Made by a program: the position numbers and the translations under genes. DNA of 64,000 nucleotides from Saccharibacillus sp. CPCC 101409 (GTDB lineage: Bacteria > Bacillota > Bacilli > Paenibacillales > Paenibacillaceae). Location: contig NZ_JAULSA010000003.1 of NCBI RefSeq assembly GCF_030518235.1, positions 372,001-436,000 of the forward strand. Direction: 5' to 3'. The notes beneath the pieces were generated by a model. It was not told where the DNA came from. It did not search any database and was given only the letters and a program-made list of their open reading frames with translations. Below, piece by piece: positions 51,476 through 59,693 of the stretch; the stretch's first letter is position 1; each line of letters opens with the position of its first letter.

Positions 51476-52075
51476 ATGAATTCCATGATCGATAGAAGCG
51501 AAGACAGAAACGAAGCGGGCGGCCTGGACGTTTCCCTGGTCGTGTTCCAGGGGCCGAGCGCTTCGGGCAAAACGACGCTGCAGGCGCTGCTGGGACTGCC
51601 GCGCATCGTCACCTGGACGTCGCGGGCGCCGCGGGAAGGCGAAATCGACGGCGTCGATTATCATTTTGCGCGGCGGGAAACGCTGGAGCGCATGATGCGC
51701 GAAGGATCGATGCTGGAGACGAGCGAATACCGCGGACATCTGTACGGCACGTCGCTGGCTTCCATCCGGGAAACGGCGGAAGGCGGGCAGGCCCGCTCGA
51801 TCGTGCTCGATCCGAGCGGCGCGAGGGTGGCGCGGGAACTGCTCGGCGAGCGTTCGCTGCTGCTCGGCGTGTCGGCGTCGCGCGGCGAATGCGAAGCGCG
51901 TTTGCTTGCGCGCGGGTCCGACGAAGCGCAGATCGCGGCGCGGCTCGCCGGCTACGACGAAGAGATCGCCGCGCTGGACGGCTGCGACCTGGTCGTGCGC
52001 AGCGGCGAAGGGGCTCTTGCGCGCGCCGGTTCGATCGTCCGGGCGCTGCGTCCGCTGCTGGGGGCGGCGGACTGA
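51476..52075 (+). CDS. Guanylate-kinase-like nucleoside monophosphate kinase
   Basis: Starts at ATG 51476 after GCACGGAGG; 199 residues. P-loop GPSASGKTT, then VTWTSRAPREGEIDGVDYHF, the GMP-binding signature of guanylate kinases, and MLETSEYRGHLYGT. A Walker-type REC and lid follow (VSASRGECEARLLARGSDEAQIAARL). It diverges from the housekeeping gmk in its N-terminal extension and in lacking the usual rpoZ/coaBC neighbours, so it is probably a paralogue with a specialised role. Divergent from pepT. Confidence 0.8.
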   Translation: MNSMIDRSEDRNEAGGLDVSLVVFQGPSASGKTTLQALLGLPRIVTWTSRAPREGEIDGVDYHFARRETLERMMREGSMLETSEYRGHLYGTSLASIRETAEGGQARSIVLDPSGARVARELLGERSLLLGVSASRGECEARLLARGSDEAQIAARLAGYDEEIAALDGCDLVVRSGEGALARAGSIVRALRPLLGAAD

Positions 52076-52252
52076 AGCGCCCGGACGCAAAAAAGCGGCG
52101 GGCCGCGAATGCGGTCGGCCCCGGCCGATTACGGCGCAAGACAGTAGGCTTAGGTCCCGAAAGCAAGCAGGTAAAAGAAAGGTCTTCCGGGTCTATCGGA
52201 CCGAGGGGGTTTTTCTTTACTGCGCCTCCCGACCCGAACATTTGTAAAAAGA

Positions 52253-52461
52253 TTGCTTTCGAATACGAGGTATGATAAGATCGTCTTAGTCATGAACGGA
52301 CTGAACATACCTGATTTCACATATTGGAAAGGGTTGTCATGAGTGGTTTATGGAACCTTTTCCAATGTGTGATTTTTTTATATCCCAAACGGACCATAAA
52401 AAATGCATGTTGCCGGGCTTTTCGACAAGATCCGGAATTAAATTTTTGGAGGTATTCTCTC
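52253..52461 (+). promoter_or_regulatory. Promoter and long structured 5' leader of the cold-shock gene
   Basis: TTGCTT (52253-52258) and TAAGAT (52276-52281) are 17 bp apart and give a leader of about 175 nt. Within it TTGGAAAGGGTT (52324-52335) pairs with AACCTTTTCCAA (52354-52365), followed by TGTGTGATTTTTTTA. Long folded leaders are normal for csp mRNAs and control cold-induced translation; the trailing T-run also makes it terminator-like. Confidence 0.6.
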
Positions 52462-52662
52462 ATGGAAACAGGTACAGTTAAGTGGTTTAACGCAGAAAAA
52501 GGTTACGGCTTCATCGAAGTTGAAGGCGGCAACGACGTATTCGTACACTTCTCCGCAATCCAAGGCGACGGCTTCAAAACCCTCGACGAAGGACAACGCG
52601 TAGAATTCAACATCGTTGACGGCAGCCGCGGACCGCAAGCTGAGAACGTTGTAAAGCTGTAA
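52462..52662 (+). CDS. csp: Cold-shock protein (CspA family)
   Basis: Encodes 66 residues, standard CSD length. RNP1 KGYGFIEV and RNP2 VFVHFSAI are intact, and [11 protein letters not shown] opens the OB fold. It binds single-stranded RNA and DNA and acts as an RNA chaperone in the cold. Start ATG after TTGGAGG; the frame extends upstream but without homology. A terminator follows, then a ydjO-like gene. Confidence 0.95.
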   Translation: METGTVKWFNAEKGYGFIEVEGGNDVFVHFSAIQGDGFKTLDEGQRVEFNIVDGSRGPQAENVVKL

Positions 52663-52673
52663 TTTAGCTTTGG

Positions 52674-52713
52674 AAAGACTGTCCTTAACTTGTGTTGAGG
52701 ACAGTCTTTTTTT
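52674..52713 (+). terminator. Terminator after csp
   Basis: AAAGACTGTCCT..AAC and GTTGAGGACAGTCTTT pair around TTGT, followed by a long T-run. Confidence 0.85.
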
Positions 52714-52775
52714 CGTATCAACGTCCGTCAGCTGTCGCTGAGCATGTTTTTAATCCAACCCGAGGAGGCGCACTT

Positions 52776-52991
52776 ATGTATTTTCGCAAGAAGATGTCCG
52801 ACGATGTTCCTGAAGAAGAGACGGCAGTGTGGGTTTGCGGGAAGGAAGAATGCAAAGGCTGGATGAGGGATAATTTTTCGTTCGACGACGTTCCGGTCTG
52901 CCCGATCTGTTCTTCTCCCATGCAAAAAAGCGTGAGAAAGCTTCCGGTGCTGGCCAATTTGACCGCCGAAGCCAGACAGAAAGCGAAATAG
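52776..52991 (+). CDS. YdjO-like cold-inducible small zinc-ribbon protein
   Basis: Starts at ATG 52776 after CGAGGAGG; 71 residues. Two cysteine pairs (WVCGKEECKGWMRDNFSF and VCPICSSPM) make a small zinc ribbon, the layout of Bacillus YdjO, a protein encoded next to or coregulated with cold-shock genes. Function unknown. Its position directly downstream of csp agrees with a cold-response role. A GC stem with TTTTTTTT (53055-53088) ends it. Confidence 0.8.
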   Translation: MYFRKKMSDDVPEEETAVWVCGKEECKGWMRDNFSFDDVPVCPICSSPMQKSVRKLPVLANLTAEARQKAK

Positions 52992-53054
52992 GAAAGACGC
53001 GAACGAAAAGCAAAGCAAGCCGATACAGCATCGCATCGAGCCACCGCCAAGGAG

Positions 53055-53088
53055 CCGCAACGCGGAATCCGGATGCGGTTTTTTTTGC
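53055..53088 (+). terminator. Terminator after the ydjO-like gene
   Basis: CCGCA...TGCGG with an inner imperfect stem precedes eight T residues. Confidence 0.6.
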
Positions 53089-53151
53089 GTTTACGGGCAA
53101 ATTCGCTTTGCGAGAGTAAAAGGCCGATTAGAAGGATTAGCGAACAAATAG

Positions 53152-53157
53152 TATAAT
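53152..53157 (+). promoter_or_regulatory. TATAAT box before the KAS III gene
   Basis: TATAAT with an upstream TAG lies about 70 bp before the start codon at 53226; no good -35 hexamer at 17 bp. It is the most probable promoter of the biosynthetic cluster. Confidence 0.45.
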
Positions 53158-53225
53158 GCTGACAAACGCATAACTGCCGTAAGCATCGGGCGGAATACAG
53201 AGAATACGCCGAGGGGGAAAATGTC

Positions 53226-54224
53226 ATGCAAGCACGACGCGTCAAGATTACGGGAACGGGAAAATATGTGCCGGGCGCCGGAATACCGGATTCGGAGATC
53301 GACCGGAGGCTGGGGATCGAACCCGGCTGGGTAATGCGCAAAACGAGCGTCGCCAATCGTCACTTCGCGGGCGAAGAAACGGCGGCTCAGATGGGCGCTT
53401 TCGCCGTGCGCGATGCGCTGGAAGCGGCCGGGCTGTCGTTCTCCGATATCGACTGCCTGGTCTGCGCGAGCGGCACCATGCAGCAGCCGATTCCGTGCAC
53501 CGCTTCGCTGATCCAGGAAGCGCTGGGCGAACAGGATTCCGGCGTTCCGTGCTTCGATATCAACTCGACCTGCCTGAGCTTTGTGACCGCGCTCGATACC
53601 ATGTCGTATCCGGTCGACGCGGGGCGCTACCGCCGCATCCTGATCGTGTCCACCGAGATTGCTTCGAAAGGACTGGACTGGTCGAACAAAGAAAGCGCGG
53701 CGCTGTTCGGGGACGGAGCCGCGGCCGCGGTCGTGGAGCGTTCGGCCGAAGGCGAGCCGTCGCGCATCCTGCACGCCGCGATGACCACGCACAGCGAAGG
53801 CGCGCACCATTCCGAGATCCGCGGCGGCGGCAGCGGGATCCCGGCTTCGCTTTACAGTGAAGAAAACGCGGCCGATTACCTGTTCTCGATGGACGGCGAA
53901 GCGATCTTCCGCCAGGCTTCGCGCCTGCTGCCGGAGTTTATGCGGAAGCTGCTCAGCGGCGCGGGGCTGTCCATGTCCGACTTCAAGCTGGTCGTGCCGC
54001 ATCAGGGCAGCGTGATGGCGATGAAGCTGCTGCGGCGCAAGCTGGGCATTTCGGAAGAACAGATGCTGTTTATCGCGCCGCATTACGGCAACGTAATCGC
54101 TTCGTCGATCCCGCTCGGACTCGATATGGCCGTGCGCGAAGGCCGGCTTGCGCGCGGCGACAACGTGCTGCTGGTCGGCACGTCCGCCGGACTGTCGCTC
54201 GGCGGAGTCGCGCTGGTGTATTGA
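53226..54224 (+). CDS. Beta-ketoacyl-ACP synthase III-type condensing enzyme
   Basis: Encodes 332 residues. Thiolase-fold KAS III with the catalytic triad Cys116 (DINSTCLSF), His259 (VPHQGS) and Asn289 (HYGNVIASSIP), so it should condense acyl-CoA or acyl-ACP units. The Asn motif HYGNVIASSIP and C-terminal GDNVLLVGTSAGLSLGGVAL resemble the secondary-metabolism or OleA-like branch as much as FabH, and no fab genes are nearby. It is the first gene of the cluster to 60861; 365 bp separate it from the ATP-grasp gene. The start is a few bases after GGGGGAAAATGTC. Confidence 0.87.
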   Translation: MQARRVKITGTGKYVPGAGIPDSEIDRRLGIEPGWVMRKTSVANRHFAGEETAAQMGAFAVRDALEAAGLSFSDIDCLVCASGTMQQPIPCTASLIQEALGEQDSGVPCFDINSTCLSFVTALDTMSYPVDAGRYRRILIVSTEIASKGLDWSNKESAALFGDGAAAAVVERSAEGEPSRILHAAMTTHSEGAHHSEIRGGGSGIPASLYSEENAADYLFSMDGEAIFRQASRLLPEFMRKLLSGAGLSMSDFKLVVPHQGSVMAMKLLRRKLGISEEQMLFIAPHYGNVIASSIPLGLDMAVREGRLARGDNVLLVGTSAGLSLGGVALVY

Positions 54225-54233
54225 GCAGTGAAG

Positions 54234-54422
54234 TGCGAAAATCCACTTTATTTGTCCGGGAACGCCTGTGGATTGCGAAACGGATGCAGGAATCCATCTT
54301 AATTCCGCGGTTGGGCAAGCTTTTGCGATTATACCGCGAATAAAGTGGATTTCTGCATTTGATCGGGAGAATCGGGGCGCGGGCGGAGAAAGAGATGGAT
54401 TTGTGCACTTTATTTGGACAAG
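54234..54422. repeat. Cluster of TGCAG.AATCCACTTTATT short repeats
   Basis: Four units: near 54234-54258 (GAAAATCCACTTTATTTGTC), 54285-54310 (GCAGGAATCCATCTTAATTC), 54335-54357 (inverted, AATAAAGTGGATTTCTGCA) and 54395-54422 (TTGTGCACTTTATTTGGACA). Spacing is about 50-60 bp. It lies between the KAS III and ATP-grasp genes. Confidence 0.55.
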
Positions 54423-54589
54423 GACAGAGCAGGGCGACGCGGAGAGGAAAAGTCCGGCGATTCTTGCTATCCGGCCGGGGCGAGGGAGAAGGCCGGGTTA
54501 CGGCCGGACGATGTCCCGCGCGCAGTCGGACTTGCAGCCGTTCGAAAAAGCGGCGGATACGGGCGAACGACAAGCGAAGGAGGAAGACG

Positions 54590-55960
54590 ATGAACGGACT
54601 GCGGGTTCTGATTACGGGCGGACGCGCGCCCTGCGCGCTGGATCTTTCGCGCGCTTTCGCGGCGCGCGGCGCGGAAGTGTACGCCGCGGAAAGCCTGGAG
54701 CATCATCTGTGCGCGGGTTCGCGCGCGGTCAAACGCAGCTTCCGCGTGCCGCCTCCGGCGCAGGACCCGGACGGCTACGCCGCGGCGCTGCGCGAGATCG
54801 TGCGCAGCGAAGAGATCGGCCTGCTGCTGCCGACCTGCGAGGAGATCTTCTATATCTCCGCGCATCGGGGCGGCTTCGGCCCCGACTGCCGCGTGCTGGC
54901 GCCGCCGCTCGAAACGCTGCGCGAACTGCACAGCAAATGGGCCTTTATCCGCCTCTGCGCGAGGCTGGGCTTCGCGGTGCCGGAAACGGTCCGGTTGGAG
55001 TTTCCGGACCGGGGAGAGACGGGAAGCGGAATCGGCGAAGAGCGGATCGCGGGCGAGATTCCGCGCTCGCGATCCGGAGATCCGGCTTATATTCTGAAGC
55101 CGGAATTCTCCCGCTTCTCGTCCCGGCTGTCGCTGCACGGGACGCTTGAAGAAGCCCGCGCGGAAGCGGCGCGCGCGGGCGGGGCCTGGGTCGCGCAGCG
55201 ATTCGCCGCGGGCGAGATGCTGTGCACGTACGGCGTCGCCCATCGCGGGCGGCTGCTGGCGCACGCGGCGTACCGGGCGCCGCAGACGGCAAGCGGAGCG
55301 TCCGTCTGCTTCGAACCCGCGGCGGACGAACAGGCGCGGGAATGGGCGGTCCGCTTCGCGGAGCGGACGAACTTCAGCGGACAGCTGGCGTTCGACTTCA
55401 TCCGGACGGATGAAGGAGCGCTGCTGCCGATCGAATGCAACCCGCGCGCCACGAGCGGCGTGCATCTGCTGCTGGCGGCGCAGACGCAGGCGAAGCGCGG
55501 CGCGGAGGGAACGGCGGCCGGCCCGGAGGCGGCCGGCGAAGATCCGGTCCGGGCCGAAGCCGGTTTGCGGCCGGCGCCTTCGGAGGGGGCGACCGATCCG
55601 GACCGTCGTCCGGATCTGCTGGACGCCCTGGCGCGGCCCGACAAGGTGCGGGAGACGATCTTCGCGGCTCCGGCGCGGACGCCGATGCTGCTGCTGCCGA
55701 TGCTCGGCAGCGGCCTGGCCCAGACGGGTTCGCCGCGCCGGTTCGCCAAGTGGCTGCGGGATTTTCGCGGCTCGCGCGATGTGCTGCTGCGGCGCGGCGA
55801 CGCCGCCGTAATGCCGGAAGCGCTGCGCATGCTGCTGGAACTGCGCCGCCGCTCGCGCAAGCTCGGCATATCGTCTTCCGAAGCGTCCGTGCACGATATT
55901 CGCTGGAACGGAGAAGCCATCGGAGAATCGGCGGCCGGCGGGAACGGCACTTTTACATAA
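54590..55960 (+). CDS. ATP-grasp ligase of the biosynthetic cluster
   Basis: Starts at ATG 54590 after AAGGAGG; 456 residues. An N-terminal Rossmann-like preATP-grasp domain (LRVLITGGRAPCALDLSRAFAARG) leads to the ATP-grasp core: YILKPEFSRFSSRLS, GGAWVAQRFAAGEMLCTYGVA, and the metal-binding end SGQLAFDFIRTDEGALLPIECNPRATSG. A C-terminal 120-residue part is rich in Ala, Arg and Glu and probably flexible before a final helical segment. Enzymes of this group form amide or ester bonds from a carboxylate via acyl phosphate. Partner substrates are unknown. Confidence 0.85.
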   Translation: MNGLRVLITGGRAPCALDLSRAFAARGAEVYAAESLEHHLCAGSRAVKRSFRVPPPAQDPDGYAAALREIVRSEEIGLLLPTCEEIFYISAHRGGFGPDCRVLAPPLETLRELHSKWAFIRLCARLGFAVPETVRLEFPDRGETGSGIGEERIAGEIPRSRSGDPAYILKPEFSRFSSRLSLHGTLEEARAEAARAGGAWVAQRFAAGEMLCTYGVAHRGRLLAHAAYRAPQTASGASVCFEPAADEQAREWAVRFAERTNFSGQLAFDFIRTDEGALLPIECNPRATSGVHLLLAAQTQAKRGAEGTAAGPEAAGEDPVRAEAGLRPAPSEGATDPDRRPDLLDALARPDKVRETIFAAPARTPMLLLPMLGSGLAQTGSPRRFAKWLRDFRGSRDVLLRRGDAAVMPEALRMLLELRRRSRKLGISSSEASVHDIRWNGEAIGESAAGGNGTFT

Positions 55961-56025
55961 GCGGCATTCGAACTTCTTTTCTCCAAAAGGGGATAGAGAA
56001 AGAAAAGCGAATACGCCCCGAAAAC

Positions 56026-56178
56026 TGTGGATAGATCCGCAGCGAATAAAGAGAAAAAATGCGCTATCCACATGTGGATAAGTCCTTTTTCCGCCCCTTT
56101 TGGGCGAGAAATCTACAGAAAGCGTGGATAAGCTCGGGATAACCGTGGATAAGTCGCTTTGTTCGCGAGTCATCCACA
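56026..56178. other. Cluster of six DnaA-box-like sites
   Basis: Counting both strands: TGTGGATAG 56026-56034, CTATCCACA 56064-56072 directly followed by TGTGGATAA 56073-56081 (9 of 9, head to head), CGTGGATAA 56123-56131 and 56144-56152, and TCATCCACA 56170-56178. The others match 8 of 9. It fills the 318-bp gap between the ATP-grasp and SDR genes, which contains no gene. Confidence 0.7.
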
Positions 56179-56278
56179 GGGCTGCATTTCTGCATTCCGC
56201 CCGTCGTAAAGTCGCGATGCCGACGGCTGTACCGGGAAGCAAACAAGATAACGATTTTTAACGAAAGGAGACGCGCTT

Positions 56279-57292
56279 ATGAACATACTGGTTACCGGCG
56301 CGACCGGATTCCTGGGCGGAAGCCTGGCGCGCAGTCTGGCGGCGGATGGCCATGCAGTTACGGGACTCGGCCGCAGCGAACAGGCGGGCGCGGAGCTTGA
56401 GCGCGGCGGAATCCGCTTTGCGCGCGCGGAGCTGGCCGACCGCGAGGCGATTCTGGCGGCTGTGGCGGACGGCGCTTTCGATCTGGTTTACCACTGCGGA
56501 GCGCATTCCGCTTCCTGGGGCGACACGGCCATATTCGAAGCGGCGAATATTCGCGGCACGGCCAATATCGCGGACGGCTGTCTGCGGGCGGACGTGCCGC
56601 GACTGGTGCACGTCTCGACGCCGAGCGTGTATTTCGGCGCGCGGGATCGGACCGGCGTGCGCGAAAGCGATCCGCTGCCCGCGCGGCAGTCGGGAACGTA
56701 CGCCCGGACCAAGCTTGCGGCGGAATGCGAAATCCTTCGCGCCGCCGAAGCCGGACTGGGAACGATTATGCTGCGTCCTCGCGCCCTGTACGGTCCCGGC
56801 GATACTTCGATTCTTCCGCGGATCGTCGAAGCGAACGGGCGGACCGGCGTGCCGCTGATCGGCGGCGGCCGGGCGCTGCTCGACCTGACGTATATCGACG
56901 ACGCCGTGCGCGCGCTCAAGCTGTGCGCTTCGGCTCCGCCGGAAGCGCTGGGGCGCGTTTTCAATATCAGCGGCGGCGCGCCGGTTCCGTTCGCCGAAGC
57001 CGCGAGGCTGCTGTTCGACAAGCTGGATCGTCCGCTCCGCGCCAGGAAGCTGCCTTTTGCAGCCGCCCGCGCCGCCGCCCTGGCGATGGAAAGCGCCGCC
57101 CGGCTGGGGCTGACGCGCGGCGAACCGATGCTGACCGCGCCGCTGGTCGGGATGCTCGGACGCAGCCAGACGCTGAATATCGACGCGGCGCGCGAAGTGC
57201 TCGGCTATCGGCCGCGGATAAGGCTTGAAGACGGATTGGAGCGTTTCGCAAGATGGTGGTATGCTCGGGAGGAGGAACGGCGGGATGAGTAA
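56279..57292 (+). CDS. NAD(P)-dependent epimerase/reductase, OleD-like extended SDR
   Basis: Encodes 337 residues. Rossmann motif GATGFLGG (7-14); catalytic Ser/Thr region HVSTPSVYFG; YxxxK as Tyr141-Lys145; MLRPRALYGPGDTSILPRIV and the late RSQTLNIDAAREVLGYRPR. The order and wording of VYHCGAHSASWG, STPSV, LRPR.LYGPGD and TYIDDA closely follow OleD/3-beta-hydroxysteroid dehydrogenase-like reductases that reduce 2-alkyl-3-ketoacids. It starts after CGAAAGGAG and its stop overlaps the next gene by 8 bp. Confidence 0.87.
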   Translation: MNILVTGATGFLGGSLARSLAADGHAVTGLGRSEQAGAELERGGIRFARAELADREAILAAVADGAFDLVYHCGAHSASWGDTAIFEAANIRGTANIADGCLRADVPRLVHVSTPSVYFGARDRTGVRESDPLPARQSGTYARTKLAAECEILRAAEAGLGTIMLRPRALYGPGDTSILPRIVEANGRTGVPLIGGGRALLDLTYIDDAVRALKLCASAPPEALGRVFNISGGAPVPFAEAARLLFDKLDRPLRARKLPFAAARAAALAMESAARLGLTRGEPMLTAPLVGMLGRSQTLNIDAAREVLGYRPRIRLEDGLERFARWWYAREEERRDE

Positions 57293-58199
57293 TCCGGCGC
57301 ATTCGAAGCTCGACGCCCTCTGGGCGTATACCGGCCGCTTTGCTCCGCGGGTATCGCTGCGGCTGTTCTCCGCCGGAAGCTGCCGTCACCCGGAGTGGGT
57401 GACGATTCGCGGCGGCAGTCCGCGCAGCGTACGTATACCGGCGCTGTTTGCGGCGATATTCCATCCGGACGAAGGAACGATCCTGTTCGACACCGGTTAC
57501 GCGCAGCGCTTTTTCCGGGAAACGCAGCCGTTTCCCGCCCGCTTGTACCGGATGGCGACGCCGGTCGATTTTCGCCCGGAGCAGGGCGCGGCCGCGCAGC
57601 TTCGAGCATCGGGCATCGATCCGGCCGGGATTCCGCGAATTATCGTTTCGCATTTTCACGCGGATCATATCGCGGGCCTGCGCGATTTCCCGGCCGCCGA
57701 ACTGCTGTACGAACCCGAAGCGTTCGACTGCATGCGCCGGCTGCGCGGCATCGCGGCTGTGCGCAAAGGCTATCTGTCCGGGCTGCTGCCGGACGATTTC
57801 GCGGAGCGCGCGCAGCCGTTCGCGCCGGAATCGCGCATCGAACTGCCGGAAGGCTTTCTGCCGGAATTTCCGTTCCGCCGCGCGACCGATGTGCTCGGCG
57901 ACGGCAGCCTGCTCGCCGTCGATCTGCCCGGCCATGCCTACGGGCAGATCGGCCTGCTGCTGCGCACGGAGCGGGGGCCGCGCCTGCTGTGCGCCGACGC
58001 CGCCTGGTCGGCCGCGGCTTACCGGGAGAACCGCCCGCCGAGCGCTCTGGCCGGCGTGATTATGCCGGACCGCCGGGCTTACGCCGCCAGCTTCCGCCGC
58101 CTGCGGAAGCTGGCCGCGGCCTTCCCGGAACTCACCGTGATCGCGTCGCACTGCCCGGAAGCGGAGCGGCTGTATGTCAAGGAAGGACGGAGTCTGTAA
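57285..58199 (+). CDS. MBL-fold hydrolase of the biosynthetic cluster
   Basis: Starts at ATG 57285 inside the end of the SDR gene behind GGAGGAGGAACG, giving 304 residues and translational coupling. The metal-binding signature VSHFHADHIAGLRDFP, a later DLPGHAYGQIGLLL and the C-terminal VIASHCPEAE place it in the glyoxalase II/metallo-beta-lactamase superfamily. Within a condensing-enzyme cluster it may act as a thioesterase or lactonase; this is inferred only. Confidence 0.87.
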   Translation: MSNPAHSKLDALWAYTGRFAPRVSLRLFSAGSCRHPEWVTIRGGSPRSVRIPALFAAIFHPDEGTILFDTGYAQRFFRETQPFPARLYRMATPVDFRPEQGAAAQLRASGIDPAGIPRIIVSHFHADHIAGLRDFPAAELLYEPEAFDCMRRLRGIAAVRKGYLSGLLPDDFAERAQPFAPESRIELPEGFLPEFPFRRATDVLGDGSLLAVDLPGHAYGQIGLLLRTERGPRLLCADAAWSAAAYRENRPPSALAGVIMPDRRAYAASFRRLRKLAAAFPELTVIASHCPEAERLYVKEGRSL

Positions 58200-58349
58200 C
58201 GGCGCGATCGCAGATCGCCGCCCTCCCCGGCAAACCGGCCTGCTTGGTTTTTACGCACAAATACGGACTTGATCCAAGAAACCTGAATTTCCAGAAAACA
58301 AATCTACGTATGCAGCTCTTTATCATTTTGAAAGGAGGCTTCGACCGCT

Positions 58350-59693
58350 ATGAACACCGACGCTCTGCCTATCCTTTACCACTACTTCGCCGCCCGCGGC
58401 CGCGCGAAGTTCGACGGCCGCGATGAGCTGGAACGCTGGCGCGAGCCGCGCATCGTGCATCATCTGGACCGCGTGCGCGCGGCTTCGCCTTTTTACCGCG
58501 AGCTCTGGGGAGACCGGCCGACGCCGGACTGGCGCGGGTTTCCCGAGATCGACAAACAAGCGATGATGGACAATTTCGACCGTTTGAACACGGCGGGCAT
58601 CCGCAAAGAAGAAGCGATGGGCCTGGCGCTCGAAGCGGAGCGCACGCGCGACTTTACGCCGGAGATCGGCGGATTGACGATCGGATTGTCTTCCGGCACG
58701 TCGGGAAGCCGCGGGCTGTTTCTGGTCAGCCGCCGCGAACGTCTGGCCTGGACGGGGACGATTCTGGCGAGAGTGCTGCCGGGCTCGCTGCTTCAGCGGC
58801 ACAATATCGCTTTTTTCCTGCGGGCCGACAGCAATCTGTACGGATCGGTCCGCAGCCGCCGGGTGGCGTTCGAATTCTACGATCTGCTGAATCCGCTGGA
58901 GGAACATGTGGCGAGGCTGAACGCGCAGAATCCGAGCGTGCTCGCCGCGCCGCCGTCCATGCTGCGTCTGCTGGCCGAGCGGCTGCGGACCGGAGAACTG
59001 CGCATTGCGCCGGGGCATCTGGTGTCGATGGCCGAAGTGCTGGACCCGCTGGACCGCGTTGTGATCGAGGAAGCGTTCGGCCGGCGGATTCACCAGGTGT
59101 ATCAGTGCACGGAAGGATTTCTGGGCGCGACCTGCCCCCACGGCACGCTGCATTTGAACGAAGATGTCGTGCATATCGAAAAAGAATACGTCGACCGGGA
59201 GCGCGGCGTTTTTACCCCGATTGTGACCGATTTCGTGCGCTTCGCGCAGCCTATCGTCCGCTACCGGCTCGATGATCTGCTTACCGAAAGCACGAAGCCC
59301 TGTTTGTGCGGCTCGCCGTTCACGGCGATCGAGCGTATCGAAGGACGCAGCGACGACCTGTTCGTGCTGCCCCGGGAGGACGGCGGCGGATTCGTGACGC
59401 TGTTTCCCGATTATGTATCGCGGGCGATTATCGGGGCGTCGGCGCATATCGAAGCGTACCGCGCCGAGCAGGAATCGCCGTCCCGGCTGATCGTGGAGCT
59501 TCAAACGGATACGCAAACCGGGTTCGGGCAGGCCGAAGCCGACGTGCGCCGGGCGGTTGCCGAACTGTGCGGCCGCATCGGGGCGGTCGTGCCGGCCATG
59601 GAGTTCGCGCCGTACCGGTTCGTCCCGGACGGAACCAAGCTGAGGCGCGTGCGGAGGAGGTTCGCGGTCGATGAGCGGATGGAGCCTGTATAG
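58350..59693 (+). CDS. Adenylate-forming enzyme, F390-synthetase/PaaK-related
   Basis: Encodes 447 residues. It belongs to the PaaK/F390-synthetase-like AMP-forming superfamily: phosphate-binding LSSGTSGSRGLFLVS, the adenine-binding YQCTEGFLGATCPHG, and VRYRLDDLLTES; Cys-rich CLCGSP resembles the zinc-binding loop of PaaK-type ligases. The C-terminal lid is short but ends in FVPDGTKLRRVRRRF. It activates a carboxylic acid as acyl-AMP, perhaps to the CoA thioester. Start after GAAAGGAGG; overlaps the next gene by 23 bp. Confidence 0.87.
   Translation: MNTDALPILYHYFAARGRAKFDGRDELERWREPRIVHHLDRVRAASPFYRELWGDRPTPDWRGFPEIDKQAMMDNFDRLNTAGIRKEEAMGLALEAERTRDFTPEIGGLTIGLSSGTSGSRGLFLVSRRERLAWTGTILARVLPGSLLQRHNIAFFLRADSNLYGSVRSRRVAFEFYDLLNPLEEHVARLNAQNPSVLAAPPSMLRLLAERLRTGELRIAPGHLVSMAEVLDPLDRVVIEEAFGRRIHQVYQCTEGFLGATCPHGTLHLNEDVVHIEKEYVDRERGVFTPIVTDFVRFAQPIVRYRLDDLLTESTKPCLCGSPFTAIERIEGRSDDLFVLPREDGGGFVTLFPDYVSRAIIGASAHIEAYRAEQESPSRLIVELQTDTQTGFGQAEADVRRAVAELCGRIGAVVPAMEFAPYRFVPDGTKLRRVRRRFAVDERMEPV

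Noticed and set aside
52160-52220. Terminator after the guanylate-kinase-like gene
   Set aside because: The GGTCTATCGGACCGAGGGGGTTTTT stretch has a T-run, but I could not form a convincing continuous stem.
56026-56178. Chromosomal replication origin
   Set aside because: DnaA boxes are present, but there is no dnaA, dnaN or AT-rich unwinding region next to them.
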